Positions 12,815 through 23,500 of a DNA stretch of 64,000 nucleotides are shown here, piece after piece. The DNA lies in NCBI GenBank assembly GCA_024803745.1, contig JANJXV010000013.1, positions 682,001 through 746,000 on the forward strand. The letters run 5' to 3'. Within the stretch, counting starts at the first letter, position 1. Each line of letters begins with the position of its first letter. The translations under genes were made by a program, and so were the position numbers. Under the pieces are notes generated by a model, which saw nothing but the letters and a program-made list of their open reading frames with translations, did not search any database and had not been told where the DNA came from. The DNA comes from Megascapheus bottae (lineage: Eukaryota > Chordata > Mammalia > Rodentia > Geomyidae).

Positions 12815-13055
12815 AAATATCCAGGAACTCAAGCCTCTGAAACTCAGGAGGCTGAGATCTGAGGAGCGTGATTTGAAGTCACTCTGGCAGAAAAGTCTGT
12901 GTGACTCTTACCTCCAATAAACTGCTCAGAAAAAGCCAAAAGTGGCACGAGGGTTCAAGTGGCAGAGCTATAATCTTGAGCAAAGGCAGTTGTGTGCAAG
13001 ACAGAGCCCAGGCCCTGAGTCCCAAGCCTGAGGACTGGCATGGAAAAACAAAGTA
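12815..13055 (+). mobile_element. B1-like-Geo SINE, diverged
   Basis: Sense copy: CTCAGGAGGCTGAGATCTGA in the B1-like half, then the Geo half ending GGACTGGCAT and an A-rich tail. Confidence 0.75.
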
Positions 13056-13597
13056 AAAATATATCTTGCAGAAACATTAGCAAGTCACAGAAATGATGAG
13101 GCTTTCATATCCCAAACATGCCTTTCACAAATGAGTAATAATAAATATAACTACTTCCATTTAAAAATAAAAATGGGCAAAAGATGTAAATAACATTTTC
13201 TAAGGCTGACCTTACTGGAGAACCCTGAAAATGGCCAATAATCACATGGAAAGATGCTCAATGTTATGAATATCTTAGAAAAATACAAAAATTATACCAC
13301 CTTATACAGGTTAGAATTCTCATAATAAACAAATCAGAAAGTTTGAGGAATCTAGTCATTATTTTGCTCCTTCCTCTCTGTCTTTCCTCATCATCTGGTA
13401 TTTGTCACTGTGTATTTTTGTATTTTTAAACAATGACTATTGTTTTGATTTTTCCTTTTTTCCTTTTTGCATCACACTCATAATTGTCACTGATGGCAGT
13501 TCTTCAAGCTCTCATTCAATTCTTTTCTTGGCCCATGCATATTCCATTGTATTTATATTTAACAATATTTTTGTAGAGTTTCCATCTCTGGTCATGC

Positions 13598-13780
13598 TTT
13601 TCTTTTATTTCCTGGCGTGGGCCTTGAACATAGGACCTGAGCACTGTCCTTGGGCTTTCTCAAGGCTAGAGCTCTACCACTTGATCCACAGCACCACATC
13701 CAGCTTTTCTATGTATGTGGTACAGAAGAATCAAACCCAGATTTTTGTGCATGCTAGGCAAGGCTCAACTCCTTGTCTGA
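13598..13780 (-). mobile_element. IDL-Geo SINE
   Basis: Antisense copy with GAGCACTGTCCTTGGGCTTT and the tRNA-like head complement GCATGCTAGGCAAGG; its head end is shortened. Confidence 0.75.
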
Positions 13781-13789
13781 TTTTTTTTG

Positions 13790-15060
13790 ATTCTTGTATA
13801 TTCTCCATGTTTTCCATGATAACTTCTCATATATTAACAACATTTTTAAAACAAATTATTCCGTATCTGATCATTCCAACACCTCTGTCACATCTTTCTC
13901 TGCTTCTGATTCTTGTTCTGTCTTTTCACACTCTTGTTATTTCTTGTTGTTGGTTTTGTTTTAGTTTTTGTCTTTTCACATGCTTCATAGCATTTTAGTT
14001 AAAAGTGCGGCATGACTTATTTATTAGTCTAAAGGAACTAATGTAAATGGAATTTTTTTTGCTGGCTGGTACTAGGCTTGAGCTCATTCCACTTGCTTGG
14101 TTTTTTTTTAGTAGACAAAAATTTATTTAAAATATTGTAGCATTATATTCCTTAAGAAAAGGCATTACACAGAAAATGAATTCTTTTTAAAAAGATTTTA
14201 TTAACATTGAGTTTTACATCATATTTTAAATCACTTGTTTGTTGTTAGCTATTGTTCTACCACCTTAGCCATGTATCCTGCCCGGCTTTTTGCTGATCAA
14301 CTGGAGATGGAGTCTGTCAGACTTCTGAATTCTGTAGGTCTCAGCTTCTTCTTCAGTAGCTGGATTACAGGACTAAGCTATCATCAATATCTGGTACATA
14401 GACTTCAGTGTGAGAAGACCTATTTCTAATACATTTGTGACATATTCTCAGGCTTGGGCTGTGTGCTGTAACTCTGGATGTGAGAGTCTCAGCTTCCAGT
14501 GGTTGTTTTCTGTTCTTAAGTAAGATCTGGGGCAGGCAGTTCTCTCAGATATATTTCTCTATTTCTATATAGAATCATGTTAGTATAGGGACATGTAGGA
14601 AGAAGGGAGAGGAATTTATAGCCATATAATGTGGTTTATGGTTTGTGTCTATGAGCTCCAACTTTCACAAGTGCTCTTGTTTTGTCTTGTTTTGTTTTGT
14701 TCTCTATAGAGGAAAAAAATTGAGGTTGAATCTTCCTTCTTCTGAAGGCTAGCATAGGCTGCTAGATATTTTCTTTATCCCCAGGTGATTTGACTAAGGT
14801 GAATTGTTTTTTTTGGGGGGGGGGTGTAGATCTTGTCAAGAGGAAATAATGCTCTGGGTACATTTCAAAATAGCCATTTTTGTCCTTACCTGGGGTAATC
14901 AGCCATGTTTTCTACTCTACTTAGTTGTCATTCTCTGTATCTTCCTGTCAGGTCTCTCCAATTTTGGCGATATTGCTCTGCTCTGTGATCCTAGTTCTCT
15001 GACAGACCTAAGAATTTGTTTTGGTTGTTTAGTCTTTCATACTACGTGAAGAGGGAAGTG
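13790..15060 (-). mobile_element. Possible ancient LINE-1/HAL1-like sequence, interrupted by a SINE
   Basis: CCGTATCTGATCATTCCAAC and the following T-rich text resemble, from memory, antisense sequence of old mammalian L1/HAL1 elements. The match is loose and the limits are guesses. Open frames at 13402-13998 and 14804-15049 overlap it and look spurious. Confidence 0.3.
14052..14400 (-). mobile_element. B1-like-Geo SINE split by an AT-rich insertion
   Basis: Tail and first Geo bases at 14052-14110, remainder at about 14243-14400. The ~130 bp between them is AT-rich and unidentified. Confidence 0.5.
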
Positions 15061-15127
15061 ATGGCCTGAAAACCCAAGTATCACTCTAGGTATGTTCTGA
15101 AGACATAAAAAACATTTTTGTGGCTGT

Positions 15128-15431
15128 CTGCCATAGTGAAGATATGGAACCAACCTCAGTAAATGATTGGATCAAGAAGATGTGGTATTTATACACAATG
15201 GAATTCTATGCTGCCATCAGGAAGTGACATTGCCCCATTCATAAGGAAATGGAAAGACTTGGAAGACATCATATTAAGTGAAGTAAGCCAGACCCAAAAG
15301 AACATAGGCTCAATGGTTTCCCTCATTTGTAATAATTAATACATATCTAGGACTCTCCGAGCAGAGGATTACAATAGCACAAAATCTAGATACATAAGGT
15401 CATATAGGATGAGACTAGATGAAAGGATCTG
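15128..15431 (+). mobile_element. LINE-1 ORF2 tail and 3' UTR start, cut short by a SINE
   Basis: Begins GCCATAGTGAAGATATGGAA and runs past the ORF2 stop to GATGAAAGGATCT, where a SINE begins. The L1 does not resume. Deletions within the ORF2 part break the frame. Confidence 0.85.
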
Positions 15432-15655
15432 GCCAGGTGAGGTGGATCATGCCTGTAATCCTAGCTACTCAGGAGGCTTTGTGGTTCAAAGCCAGTCCAG
15501 GCACCAAAAAGCATGAGATACTTATCTCCAATTAACCACGAGAAAAATCTAAAATGGTGCTGTGACTCCACAAGTAGAGCAGTAGCCTTGAGCTGAAGAG
15601 CTCAAGGACAGTGCCCAGGCTCAGAGTTCAAGTCCCAGAACAGACACACACACAA
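15432..15655 (+). mobile_element. B1-like-Geo SINE
   Basis: Sense copy starting GGCCAGGTGAGGTGGATCAT and CCTGTAATCCTAGCTACTCA, with a Geo half ending in CACA/A-rich tail. Confidence 0.85.
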
Positions 15656-15790
15656 AAAAACTTTAAATGTTAATATAAAATTATAACATTAATGGGATTT
15701 CAAGAGCACAAAAATTTATCACAACGTAATCCCACTCTTCAAATACATTACTTGATTTCCATTTCGCATTATTTTCTTTTGATCTTCAGA

Positions 15791-15892
15791 CATAATGCCT
15801 ATTTATTGCATGTTTATACTGAATTGTATATGTGCAATGTACATAATGCCTATTTATTACATGTTTATACTGAATTGTATATGTACAATGTA
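15791..15892. repeat. Tandem duplication, two 51-bp units
   Basis: Units 15791-15841 and 15842-15892 both start CATAATGCCTATTTATT and differ at two positions. Not part of a known repeat family. Confidence 0.9.
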
Positions 15893-16283
15893 TATGTCCT
15901 CAGGTGTATGTATATATATATATATATTGTCTAAATAAGTCACATTTATTCTTTAATGAGTTAAAAAATCTTCAATGTGGCTATTAATGGGTAAATTAGT
16001 AATAATAGTCCCCAAAATGTAGTTTGTAAGGTTTTCTTGGTGATATATTTCTATAAATCTACAAGTAAACATACTATATGAAGGAAAAAATTCATAGGGA
16101 CATGATAAACTATATGGGCCTCTAGGCATTCATACAGAGTGAAAACAAAGGAGGATATTCTTAATAATCTTAGGAGATGATCACAAAGGCTGATCATATA
16201 AAAATAATAGTTCTTAGAATGACCTTCAGGAAATAGAAGCAAGCGGTTTTTACTTTCAAGTTTTTATTTGCTCTCCTTTTTGT
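15893..16283. other. Unique sequence, nothing recognised
   Basis: Short AT run at 15910-15926, otherwise featureless. Confidence 0.4.
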
Positions 16284-17030
16284 CTTTTTTATTTTTTGCC
16301 AGTTGTGGGCTTTGAACTCAGGGCCTGAGCACTGTCCTTGGATGTTGCTCCTCTCCGGGACAGCAACACGGGAACAGGGAGGGACACACAGGGCCAGCCT
16401 GTAGTGCCTGGGAGCCTAGCGAGATGGTAAGTGTCGAAGACCCAGCCCTCCCCCAATTACCAGGGAAGAAAAAAACCACGCTGAGTCAGAAACAGTGTTA
16501 ACCATGAAAGCGCATCAGATCTCTCTGCTGATCTCTGCTGATCTCATGTTCTCCGCTGCTGTCAGATGCTCTCATTCCTTTATTGCGTCAGACAATTAGT
16601 TATATACTATTAGGATAGGAGAAGGTGGGCACTGGGACGCTAGCCAATAGGAAGAGGGCCTCTGTGCTACCACTAAGGGTCTGGGTGGGGCTTTCAGGTA
16701 CTGGGCAGGACAGGTGCAGGAAAGTTCGTGAGACTTTCGCTGCTGTGAGACCCTCGAAATTGCAGGGGGTTCAATCGAGTCACGTACACAGACATGCCTT
16801 AAGAGAGATATGCAAAAGACCGAATGCCTGGTCAAAGCCTTTAATTGCTGCTGAGCCAGAATCAGGCCTCAGAGATGGAGGTCAGGCCCCAACACTTGGA
16901 CTTTTCTCAAGGCCAGAGCTCTACCACTTGAGCCAATGCACCACTTCCACCTTTTTTCTATGTATGTGGTACCAAGGTCTTAGTGTATGCTAGGCAAGCA
17001 CTCTACCACTAGGCCAAACTCTTAGGCCCC
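16284..17030 (-). mobile_element. IDL-Geo SINE split by a solo LTR
   Basis: Antisense SINE at 16284-16342 resumes at 16895-17030. The 6 bp CTTGGA is present on both sides of the LTR but only once in uninterrupted copies, so it is the target-site duplication. Confidence 0.93.
16343..16894 (-). mobile_element. Solo LTR of an endogenous retrovirus (class II-like)
   Basis: 552 bp beginning TG and ending CA (TGTTGC...CCAACA), flanked by the 6-bp direct repeat CTTGGA (16337-16342, 16895-16900). Read on the minus strand it has an ATTGG/CCAAT box near 16644-16648, a TATA-like box at 16601-16610 and AATAAA at 16579-16584, in the right order for U3-R-U5. A 6-bp duplication is typical of ERVK/IAP-type class II elements. 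No internal retroviral genes remain, as expected after LTR-LTR recombination. Open frames across it are incidental. Confidence 0.85.
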
Positions 17031-17049
17031 TTTTTGTCTTTTTTGTTCA

Positions 17050-17310
17050 TTTCTTGGGGGGCATAAGGCTGGGGCACAGAAATGGTGGGGCAAAGAATAT
17101 ACAGATGCTGCAGTCAGTGTGCTTATTAAACACTGTGATGGAAAGGAACTGTACAATTTGTGGGTGGGACAGGATGGAAAAACTGGGGGGGAGAGAGAAG
17201 GAACAACACTATTCTAAAGAAATAAATCACCTGACCTATGCAACTATAACTCGTCTATACTTCAATGTTATTATAACAATAAAAAATAAAAATGTAAAAG
17301 AAGATTATGT
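17050..17310 (+). mobile_element. Old LINE-1 3' UTR
   Basis: G-rich tract (GGGGGGGAGAGAGAAGG) followed by CTATGCAACTATAACTCGTC and AATAAAAAATAAA, the layout of older L1 tails in this window. Confidence 0.55.
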
Positions 17311-17389
17311 GTAAGCATGGACAATGAATGCTCTAAAACACGTAATAGAATTTGAGTCAATCCCCAGTAGTGAAATAAAAGTGAGAAAC

Positions 17390-17790
17390 GCTCAAACTTC
17401 CATCATTAACAGATCATTAGATAAAATGTGTCTACACTGTGGAATATTTGATCGGAAAAGGACTAATATAGGCCACATACTGTAATGCAGATACCCGCCT
17501 CCATATTCCAAGTGAAACACCCAGGTTCTACATACCAAATGTTGTGCCATTCCAATTACATGAGAGATGCAGAATGTGTAAAGAGAAGACAAGGATTTGC
17601 TTACAAAGAGAAAGAGGTATACAAAAATTCAAAAAAACTGCCATTGGAGGCGAGGAAATTGTGATGAATTATTGAAATTAGAATATGGTAATTACTGTGC
17701 ACCGTTTTAAACACACTGAAAACATTACATTATGCATTTAAAACTCTTGGACTTTACTGGATGGAAATTGTATTTACTAAAGGCAAAAAA
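17390..17790 (+). mobile_element. Possible ancient LINE-1 3' UTR
   Basis: Text such as GTGGAATATTTGATCGGAAAA, AGGCCACATACTGTA and GCATTTAAAACTC loosely follows old mammalian L1M tails. Recognised from memory, not aligned. Confidence 0.35.
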
Positions 17791-18526
17791 ATGTAGAAAT
17801 AAGAGAGAAATAACTCATGATTTCTTGAAGCTGAGACAGAGGGAGGATTTACTGCAAAGAAAAAAATATTCATGCAGGCAATACGAATATCCTGACAAAT
17901 CTTCCCAGGTGATAGTGATTCTATTGGTGGACATACTTAATCAAAATTCATTCAGTTGTATTTAGGGAAGCATAGTGACCAAATATTATACCACATAAAT
18001 GCTATTTTTTTTAAAGTAATGTCAGGAGCAGGTAAAATGAGTATGTTTGGAGTTATGATGATCTGGCACATTTATTCATAGATCTATTTGGTAATTATAG
18101 ATTATAAATTACTTAATCATACTGCCGTCGTTTTCTGCAAAATGGCAACAATTACATGGACATCACAGATTTGTCCTCAAGATTAATGAAATAAAAGTTC
18201 CTACTGGTATATATTAGTTATACAAAAGGGGATTTCTGGTTACATCTCCATACATTTTTATACTGCAAGCAAATAAATCAATCTCACTCCTCTTTCACAC
18301 TCCGTGCTTCTCTCACTATAAAATTTCCAACAAGTTTCTCATAAAGTGTCTTTCTTTATTGTGTGAACAAAGTTGGTATAGAATAAATTCAAAACACAAT
18401 AAATGTTTTTTCTATGGATATTTTATATTTGAGAGTAATTTAGTTCTAACAAGCACCCAAATAATTAAAAACATTAAAGTTTCTAGTCAGAGATTTGAAT
18501 TTGAACTGCACTAAAATTTCCTTGTT
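17791..18526. other. Unique sequence, nothing recognised
   Basis: No repeat or exon seen. Confidence 0.4.
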
Positions 18527-18544
18527 AAAAATGTACGGACATTT

Positions 18545-19652
18545 CTTCATGTGTCTATAGGCCATTTTTGTTTCTTCTTCAGAGAAGACTCTCTTTAAGT
18601 CTTTGGCCCATTTTTTACTGGGATGGTTGTTACTTTGGAGATTAGTTTTGGAGTGGTTCAATTTTTTGAGTTGTTGATATATTTTAGATATGAGGCCTTT
18701 GTCCGTTGTGTGGTTGGTGAATATCTTCTCCCACTCTGTAGGCTTCCTAATTAATTTACTAGCTATGTCCTTTGCCATACAAAAGCTCCGCAGTTTAATG
18801 CAGTCCCACTTATCCAGTCTTTCTCTGATTTGTTACGATTCTTGGTCCTTATGAAGAAAGTTTCGACCTGTGCCAAGGAGGCCTAGTGTATCTCCTATTC
18901 CTTCTTGTAAAGCTTTCAGTGTGTCAGCTTTTACCTCCAGGTCTTTGATCCATTTGGAGTGAATTCTATTGCAGGGTGACAAAGAAGGATCCAACTTGAC
19001 TTTTCTGCAGGTGCTTAACCAGTTCTGCCAGCACAACTTGTTGAAGAGGCTGTCTTTCTTCCATTGTATTTTTTTTTTGGCTCCCTTGTCAAAGATTAGG
19101 TGGCCATAGGTCTGTGGTTTAATATCTGGATCCTCAGTTCTATTCCACTGGTCTTCAGGCCTGTTCTTGTGCCAGTACCAAGCTGTTTTGATAATTATAG
19201 CTCTGTAATAGAGTCTAAAGTTTGGTATTGAAATTCTTCCTGTGCTGTTCTTTCTGCTAAGAAGTGTTTTTGCTATACGGGGTCTTGTATTATTCCATAT
19301 GAAATTTTGAATTGCCTCTTCTATTTCTTTAAAGAATGACATTGGGATATTGATGGGTATTGCATTGAAATTGTAGATAGCCCTTGGCAAGATTGTCATT
19401 TTCACGATGCTGATTCTTCCAATCCAGGAGCATGGGAGGTTTTTCCATTTCCTTAGTTCTGCTTTAATTTCCTTTTTCAGGGTTTTAAAGTTTTCATCAA
19501 AAAGGTCCTTTACATTCTTGGTTAAGGTAATTCCTAGGTACTTTATTTTCTTTGAGGCTATTGCAAAAGGAGTTGCTTTCCTGATTGTTGCCTCGTTCCT
19601 CTCACTTTTAGCATAGATAGAGGAAGGCAGTTGATTTTTGAGGGTTAATTTT
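18545..19652 (-). pseudogene. Inverted part of LINE-1 ORF2 (post-RT region)
   Basis: Frames 18833-19405 and 18446-18778 (minus) encode the conserved stretch after the RT domain, with motifs [43 protein letters not shown] and WEKIFTNHTTDKGLISKIY. Stops and shifts separate the blocks, so it is non-functional. Confidence 0.93.
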
Positions 19653-20590
19653 AGTGGTCATAAAAGAAATGCAAACGAAAACAACACTAAAATTCCACCT
19701 CACTCCAGTTAGAATGGCCAGGATCAGGAAAACTAATAACAACAGATGCTGGAGGGGATGTGGCCAGGAGGGATCACTACTACACTGTTGGTGGGAGTGC
19801 AAACTCATTCAACTACTGTGGAAAGCAGTATGGCAGTTCCTCAAAAGACTAAACATAGAACTCCCCTATGACCCAGCAATTCCACAACTTGGCATTTACC
19901 CAGCCATCCAGAAACTAGGGCATACTAAATCCACTAGCACAACAATGTTCATTGCAGCATTATTCACCATAGCAAAGATATGGAACCAACCTAGATGTCC
20001 CTCAGTTGATGAGTTGGTCAACAAGATGTGATATTTGTACACAATGGAATTCTATGCTGCTGTCAGAAAGAATGACATTGCCCCATTTGTTAGGAAATGG
20101 AAAGGCTTAGAAAAAATCATATTAAGTGAAGTAAGCCAGACTCAAAGGAACTTAGGCTCAATGGTTTCCCTCATTTGTCATAATCAGTAGAAACCTTTGG
20201 CGCTACTAGCAGAGATTTGCAATAGAGCAAAACCTTGATACATAAGGCCATATAGTATGAAGCTAATTGAGAGGATATTGAAACAAAAGCCATATAATGA
20301 ATGATTGTTGTCCTTAAGGTACTATGTTATCTCTCATCTCTTTTGCTGTCCCTTGGTTATATCATATTGTTACAGTATCTCACTTTGTTATCTGATATAT
20401 TGGATATATTTGTATTTGGTTATTTGAAATTGGATAGGGAAGGGGGGAAAACCAAGATGGGGGGTGGGGGGGGAGGGTAATGGGTACCAAGACATGTGGA
20501 AGGGTATCAATGTATGTGAATTAATGCACCTTCTATCTGGCAAATATCCTGTAACCCTTTCATTAATTACAATAAAAATATTTTAAAAAA
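19653..20590 (+). pseudogene. Direct part of LINE-1 (ORF2 C-terminus and 3' UTR)
   Basis: Frame 19654-20031 starts [10 protein letters not shown] and carries [24 protein letters not shown] after INKM/VNKM-type sequence stops the frame early, before the usual C-terminus. The 3' UTR has the G-rich tract (about 20446-20478). Confidence 0.93.
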
Positions 20591-20689
20591 TGTATGGACA
20601 TTCTCTGTTTTCCCTCAAAATACTATATTTGTGAGATAACATGTAAGTAAGCTATTATAATTATGTTAATACCTTTAATATCTCCCCCT

Positions 20690-20780
20690 CCTCTTCCTCT
20701 TTCTCCTCCCCCTCCTCCCCCTCCTCCCCCTCCTCCTCCTCCTCCTCCTCTCCCTCCTCCTCCTCCACCCCCTCCCCACT
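20690..20780. repeat. CCT/CCCCT-rich polypyrimidine tract
   Basis: About 90 bp of near-continuous pyrimidine, mostly CCT units. Confidence 0.9.
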
Positions 20781-20892
20781 ACTACTAGGCAATGCTCCTA
20801 GCCCTTTAATATGCTTGTATGGTGATTTTTTTTACCATGAAATCTGTCTATTGTCCATATGTGGTGACTAATGATTTTTTTCTCTTAAGAAA

Positions 20893-20985
20893 TTATTTTT
20901 GGTGCTAGGATTTGAATTTAGGGACTTGTGATTACCAGGAAGATATTCTTCCATTTAAGCCATGTCTCTAGCACTTTTTGTTTGG
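20893..20985 (-). mobile_element. Old ID-like tRNA SINE
   Basis: GGTGCTAGGATTTGAATTTA...TTTAAGCCATGTCTCTAGCA resembles the complement of a diverged ID-type element. Confidence 0.45.
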
Positions 20986-21041
20986 TTATTTCTTTTTATA
21001 GTGTCTCATGTCTTTTGCATATTCTGGCCTGTATCTATACC

Positions 21042-21345
21042 TGTAATAACCTGGCAGGCTTAGCTGCCAAATTGATTTTGTTTTTGTAAAAATGCTTAAC
21101 CTGCTCAATCACCTGCATGTGGTTTCATCCTTGTATTTATTGACTATGGGCATCATAAGGTGACATCTTTCGGTGACCACCACCTGCCTGTGGTGTTTAC
21201 CTTTAAAGCTCAGCCCCACTGAAGGTCTGGGTTGCTCTCTATCAGTCTGAAGGTGGCAAGAAGCAGCTGCACTCCTAATAAAATGACTCCTAGCTCGGTT
21301 CACTAAGTGCTGGTGATTCTATTGCTGGGGGGCTCAGGGCCCCCA
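21042..21345 (+). mobile_element. LTR-like repeat, copy 1
   Basis: 304 bp starting TGTAATAACC and ending GGGCCCCCA, with a poly-A signal region (CCTAATAAAATGACTCCTAG). A second, inverted copy is at 44818-45344. The TG...CA ends and AATAAA suggest an LTR, but I see no target-site duplication, so family and limits are uncertain. Confidence 0.6.
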
Positions 21346-21394
21346 AAATGACTTTTGTATTACAATACTTACCATGTATCTGGTGTTCAGAGGT

Positions 21395-21545
21395 CTGTGA
21401 CCTATATGCCACCATACCAAGCTTGTTGACTGAGATGGGGATTTGCTATTTTATTTTTCAGGGATAGTTTCTAACCATTTTGATCCTTCTACTTAGATTT
21501 TTCAGAGTGGCTTGAATGACAACTGTGAACCACCATATCCTGATT
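21395..21545 (-). mobile_element. Possible very old B1-like SINE
   Basis: TATGCCACCATACCAAGCTT and GTGAACCACCATATCCTGA look like decayed complements of 7SL-type SINE ends. Confidence 0.25.
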
Positions 21546-23295
21546 TTGAATTTTTTCATGAAAAATCCACACTGAAGTATCATAGTGAAGTGGAAATTCC
21601 ATGGATACAGGATATTACATTGCAGTATTTGTGAAGGTACTTAGCTGCTTCTTGGATAAGAACCTAAAAGAGAAACATCTCACAAGGATCTTGTAAGTAA
21701 AGAATTAATACTTGATACCACCTGTGTCTTGGCATCCCAACATTCATCTGCATGGAATAATGGAATATCTTGGTGCCTCTGGATGTAAGCAACAAATAAC
21801 CTGAGAAGTATCGTTCACTCTGTGGCAGGTAACCATGCCTGTACATGGTTCTTAGACTTGATGAAGGCACTTAGAGACTGAAACAAGAAAACCTTAGACA
21901 GTGTTTCTAGACAATTTACTTAAAAAGTTATAGGTGTACAGAACTGAAGCATCTACTTTGCTAAGAAATCCTTATATTAAGGAATTTAGGCCTTATTTTC
22001 TCCCCAAATCTTCCCTTATTTGGACATAATTTTCACTCTACATTCTTAAGTCTACTAGCACATTGATATGTGACCATCTGGAATATAAACAGAGCTTTTA
22101 AATTACATTTCTTCTAGAGCCTAAGTTTTGTTTCAGCTGACTGTATCATGAAAATTATTTTGCTTATGTTTGAAAAATTATAAACAGATCCTTTAATTTC
22201 TGAGTGTGCCATTAAAAATTATTTCTGGCTAGATAATTCCTTCTCCAGTGTTTTGGATTTGGGGTTTTCACTTGCTTTTTAGTGAAATTTAAAGTTAAGT
22301 TTTCAATCAAACTCAATAGGTTAGGACAAAGCTCTTTATTGGATAAAACCATGGCTTCTGACATACTGCTAGTGTTCAGTCTCTCCACCTGTTGTGTGTT
22401 CTTAGAGAAGTAAGTTATTCAACCATATCAAGCCACTTTATGCCTCAATGGTTGCTTTTGTAAGGCTTTCAACAGTGACTGGGCCAGAAGTTGAGCCTAG
22501 TAGTAGAGTGCTTGCCTAGCAGATAAATAATTCCCTCTAGAAGTTTACCTCTTGTGAACTCAACTACAAGCTTGTTAATATCACCATGTGCTAAATACTA
22601 ACCTGGGCACTTCAGAGTATCAGGGCAAGAGAACAACTGAAGTACTTATAACAAAGCAGAACATCACACTTCACAACTAATGAAGGGTTTGAATTCTGGA
22701 TGCTGAAGTTGAGAATTGGTTTTAGCCTAGTATGCCTACTTAAAGTATATTTTACATAATATGATAAATCCTTTCATTAAGCATATGCTTTATATTTATG
22801 TGTGTCCATATATTGTATTATATAGTGCCATATAGATATATACATACAGGATTCACATAACTTTGATCGAGGTATAGCTAGCATAAAATGAAAGCACCAA
22901 CTACAATAAATGAAAGAGTCCGATCTGATAACTCTTGACAAGGAGATACCATGGAACCATTAATACTATTCAGACAAGAGATGCTCTCTGCTAAAGGGAT
23001 ATGTCCAGTAGTGTTTGTAATATTTCCTTGATCTCTTTCTCTCCAAGTCATGGTTTCCACAGTGACTTATTAAAACACTTTTTTTGAAGGAAAGATACAG
23101 TTTAGTTTTATTTTTCAGGTATTTGTCAAAACTTAAATGTACAATACATGTTTTTATGATTATCATCCATCATCCATATATCTTTCTGCTAAGGTACCTG
23201 TATATTCTTTGGTAAATGAATTTCCTTACCATTAAGTTTTGAGGGCCTTTTATATATTTTTATTTACGTCCTTCTCAGATATGGGATTTTCTTTT
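21546..23295. other. Mostly unique sequence
   Basis: Apart from a short IDL fragment at 22480-22522 and an AT-rich patch near 22800-22855, nothing recognised. Confidence 0.4.
22480..22522 (+). mobile_element. IDL SINE head fragment
   Basis: CCTAGTAGTAGAGTGCTTGC is the tRNA-like A-box region of the IDL monomer; the rest is missing. Confidence 0.6.
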
Positions 23296-23500
23296 TTGAT
23301 TTTTATTGTCGGGGTAATGTATAGAAGGGTTACAGTTACATTCGCCAGATAGTAGGTGTATTACTTATCACACATTCTCATGTTTTTGTCCCCATTTTCC
23401 TTCCCCTACCTCCTCCCAATCATCTTGTTTTCCCCCTTTCCTTTCCTATTTCAAATAAACAAATAAATGATGTACAATATACCAGGTAACAAAAACATTT
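23296..23500 (-). mobile_element. LINE-1 3' UTR fragment
   Basis: Antisense: TTTTTATTGTCGGGGTAATG, pyrimidine-rich UTR, then TTTCAAATAAACAAATAAAT. Confidence 0.85.

Larger units (their letters stand above)
18545..20590 (+). mobile_element. 5'-inverted (twin-primed) LINE-1 insertion
   Basis: The left 1.1 kb reads ORF2 on the minus strand (18545-19652). The right 0.94 kb reads on the plus strand from the very next ORF2 codons through the stop and 3' UTR to an A-rich tail. The minus part ends at the ORF2 motif MAYRHMKKC; the plus part starts [10 protein letters not shown]; in an uninterrupted copy these are separated by only about 12 nt. The whole is flanked by a 17-bp duplication AAAAATGTAyGGACATT (18527-18543 and 20586-20602), with one difference. 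Contains ORF2 downstream of the reverse-transcriptase domain only. Confidence 0.95.

Noticed and set aside
13402..13998. 198-codon Phe/Leu/Ser-rich frame
   Set aside because: Hydrophobic composition comes from T-rich DNA; the middle is an antisense IDL-Geo SINE and there is no recognisable membrane-protein family.
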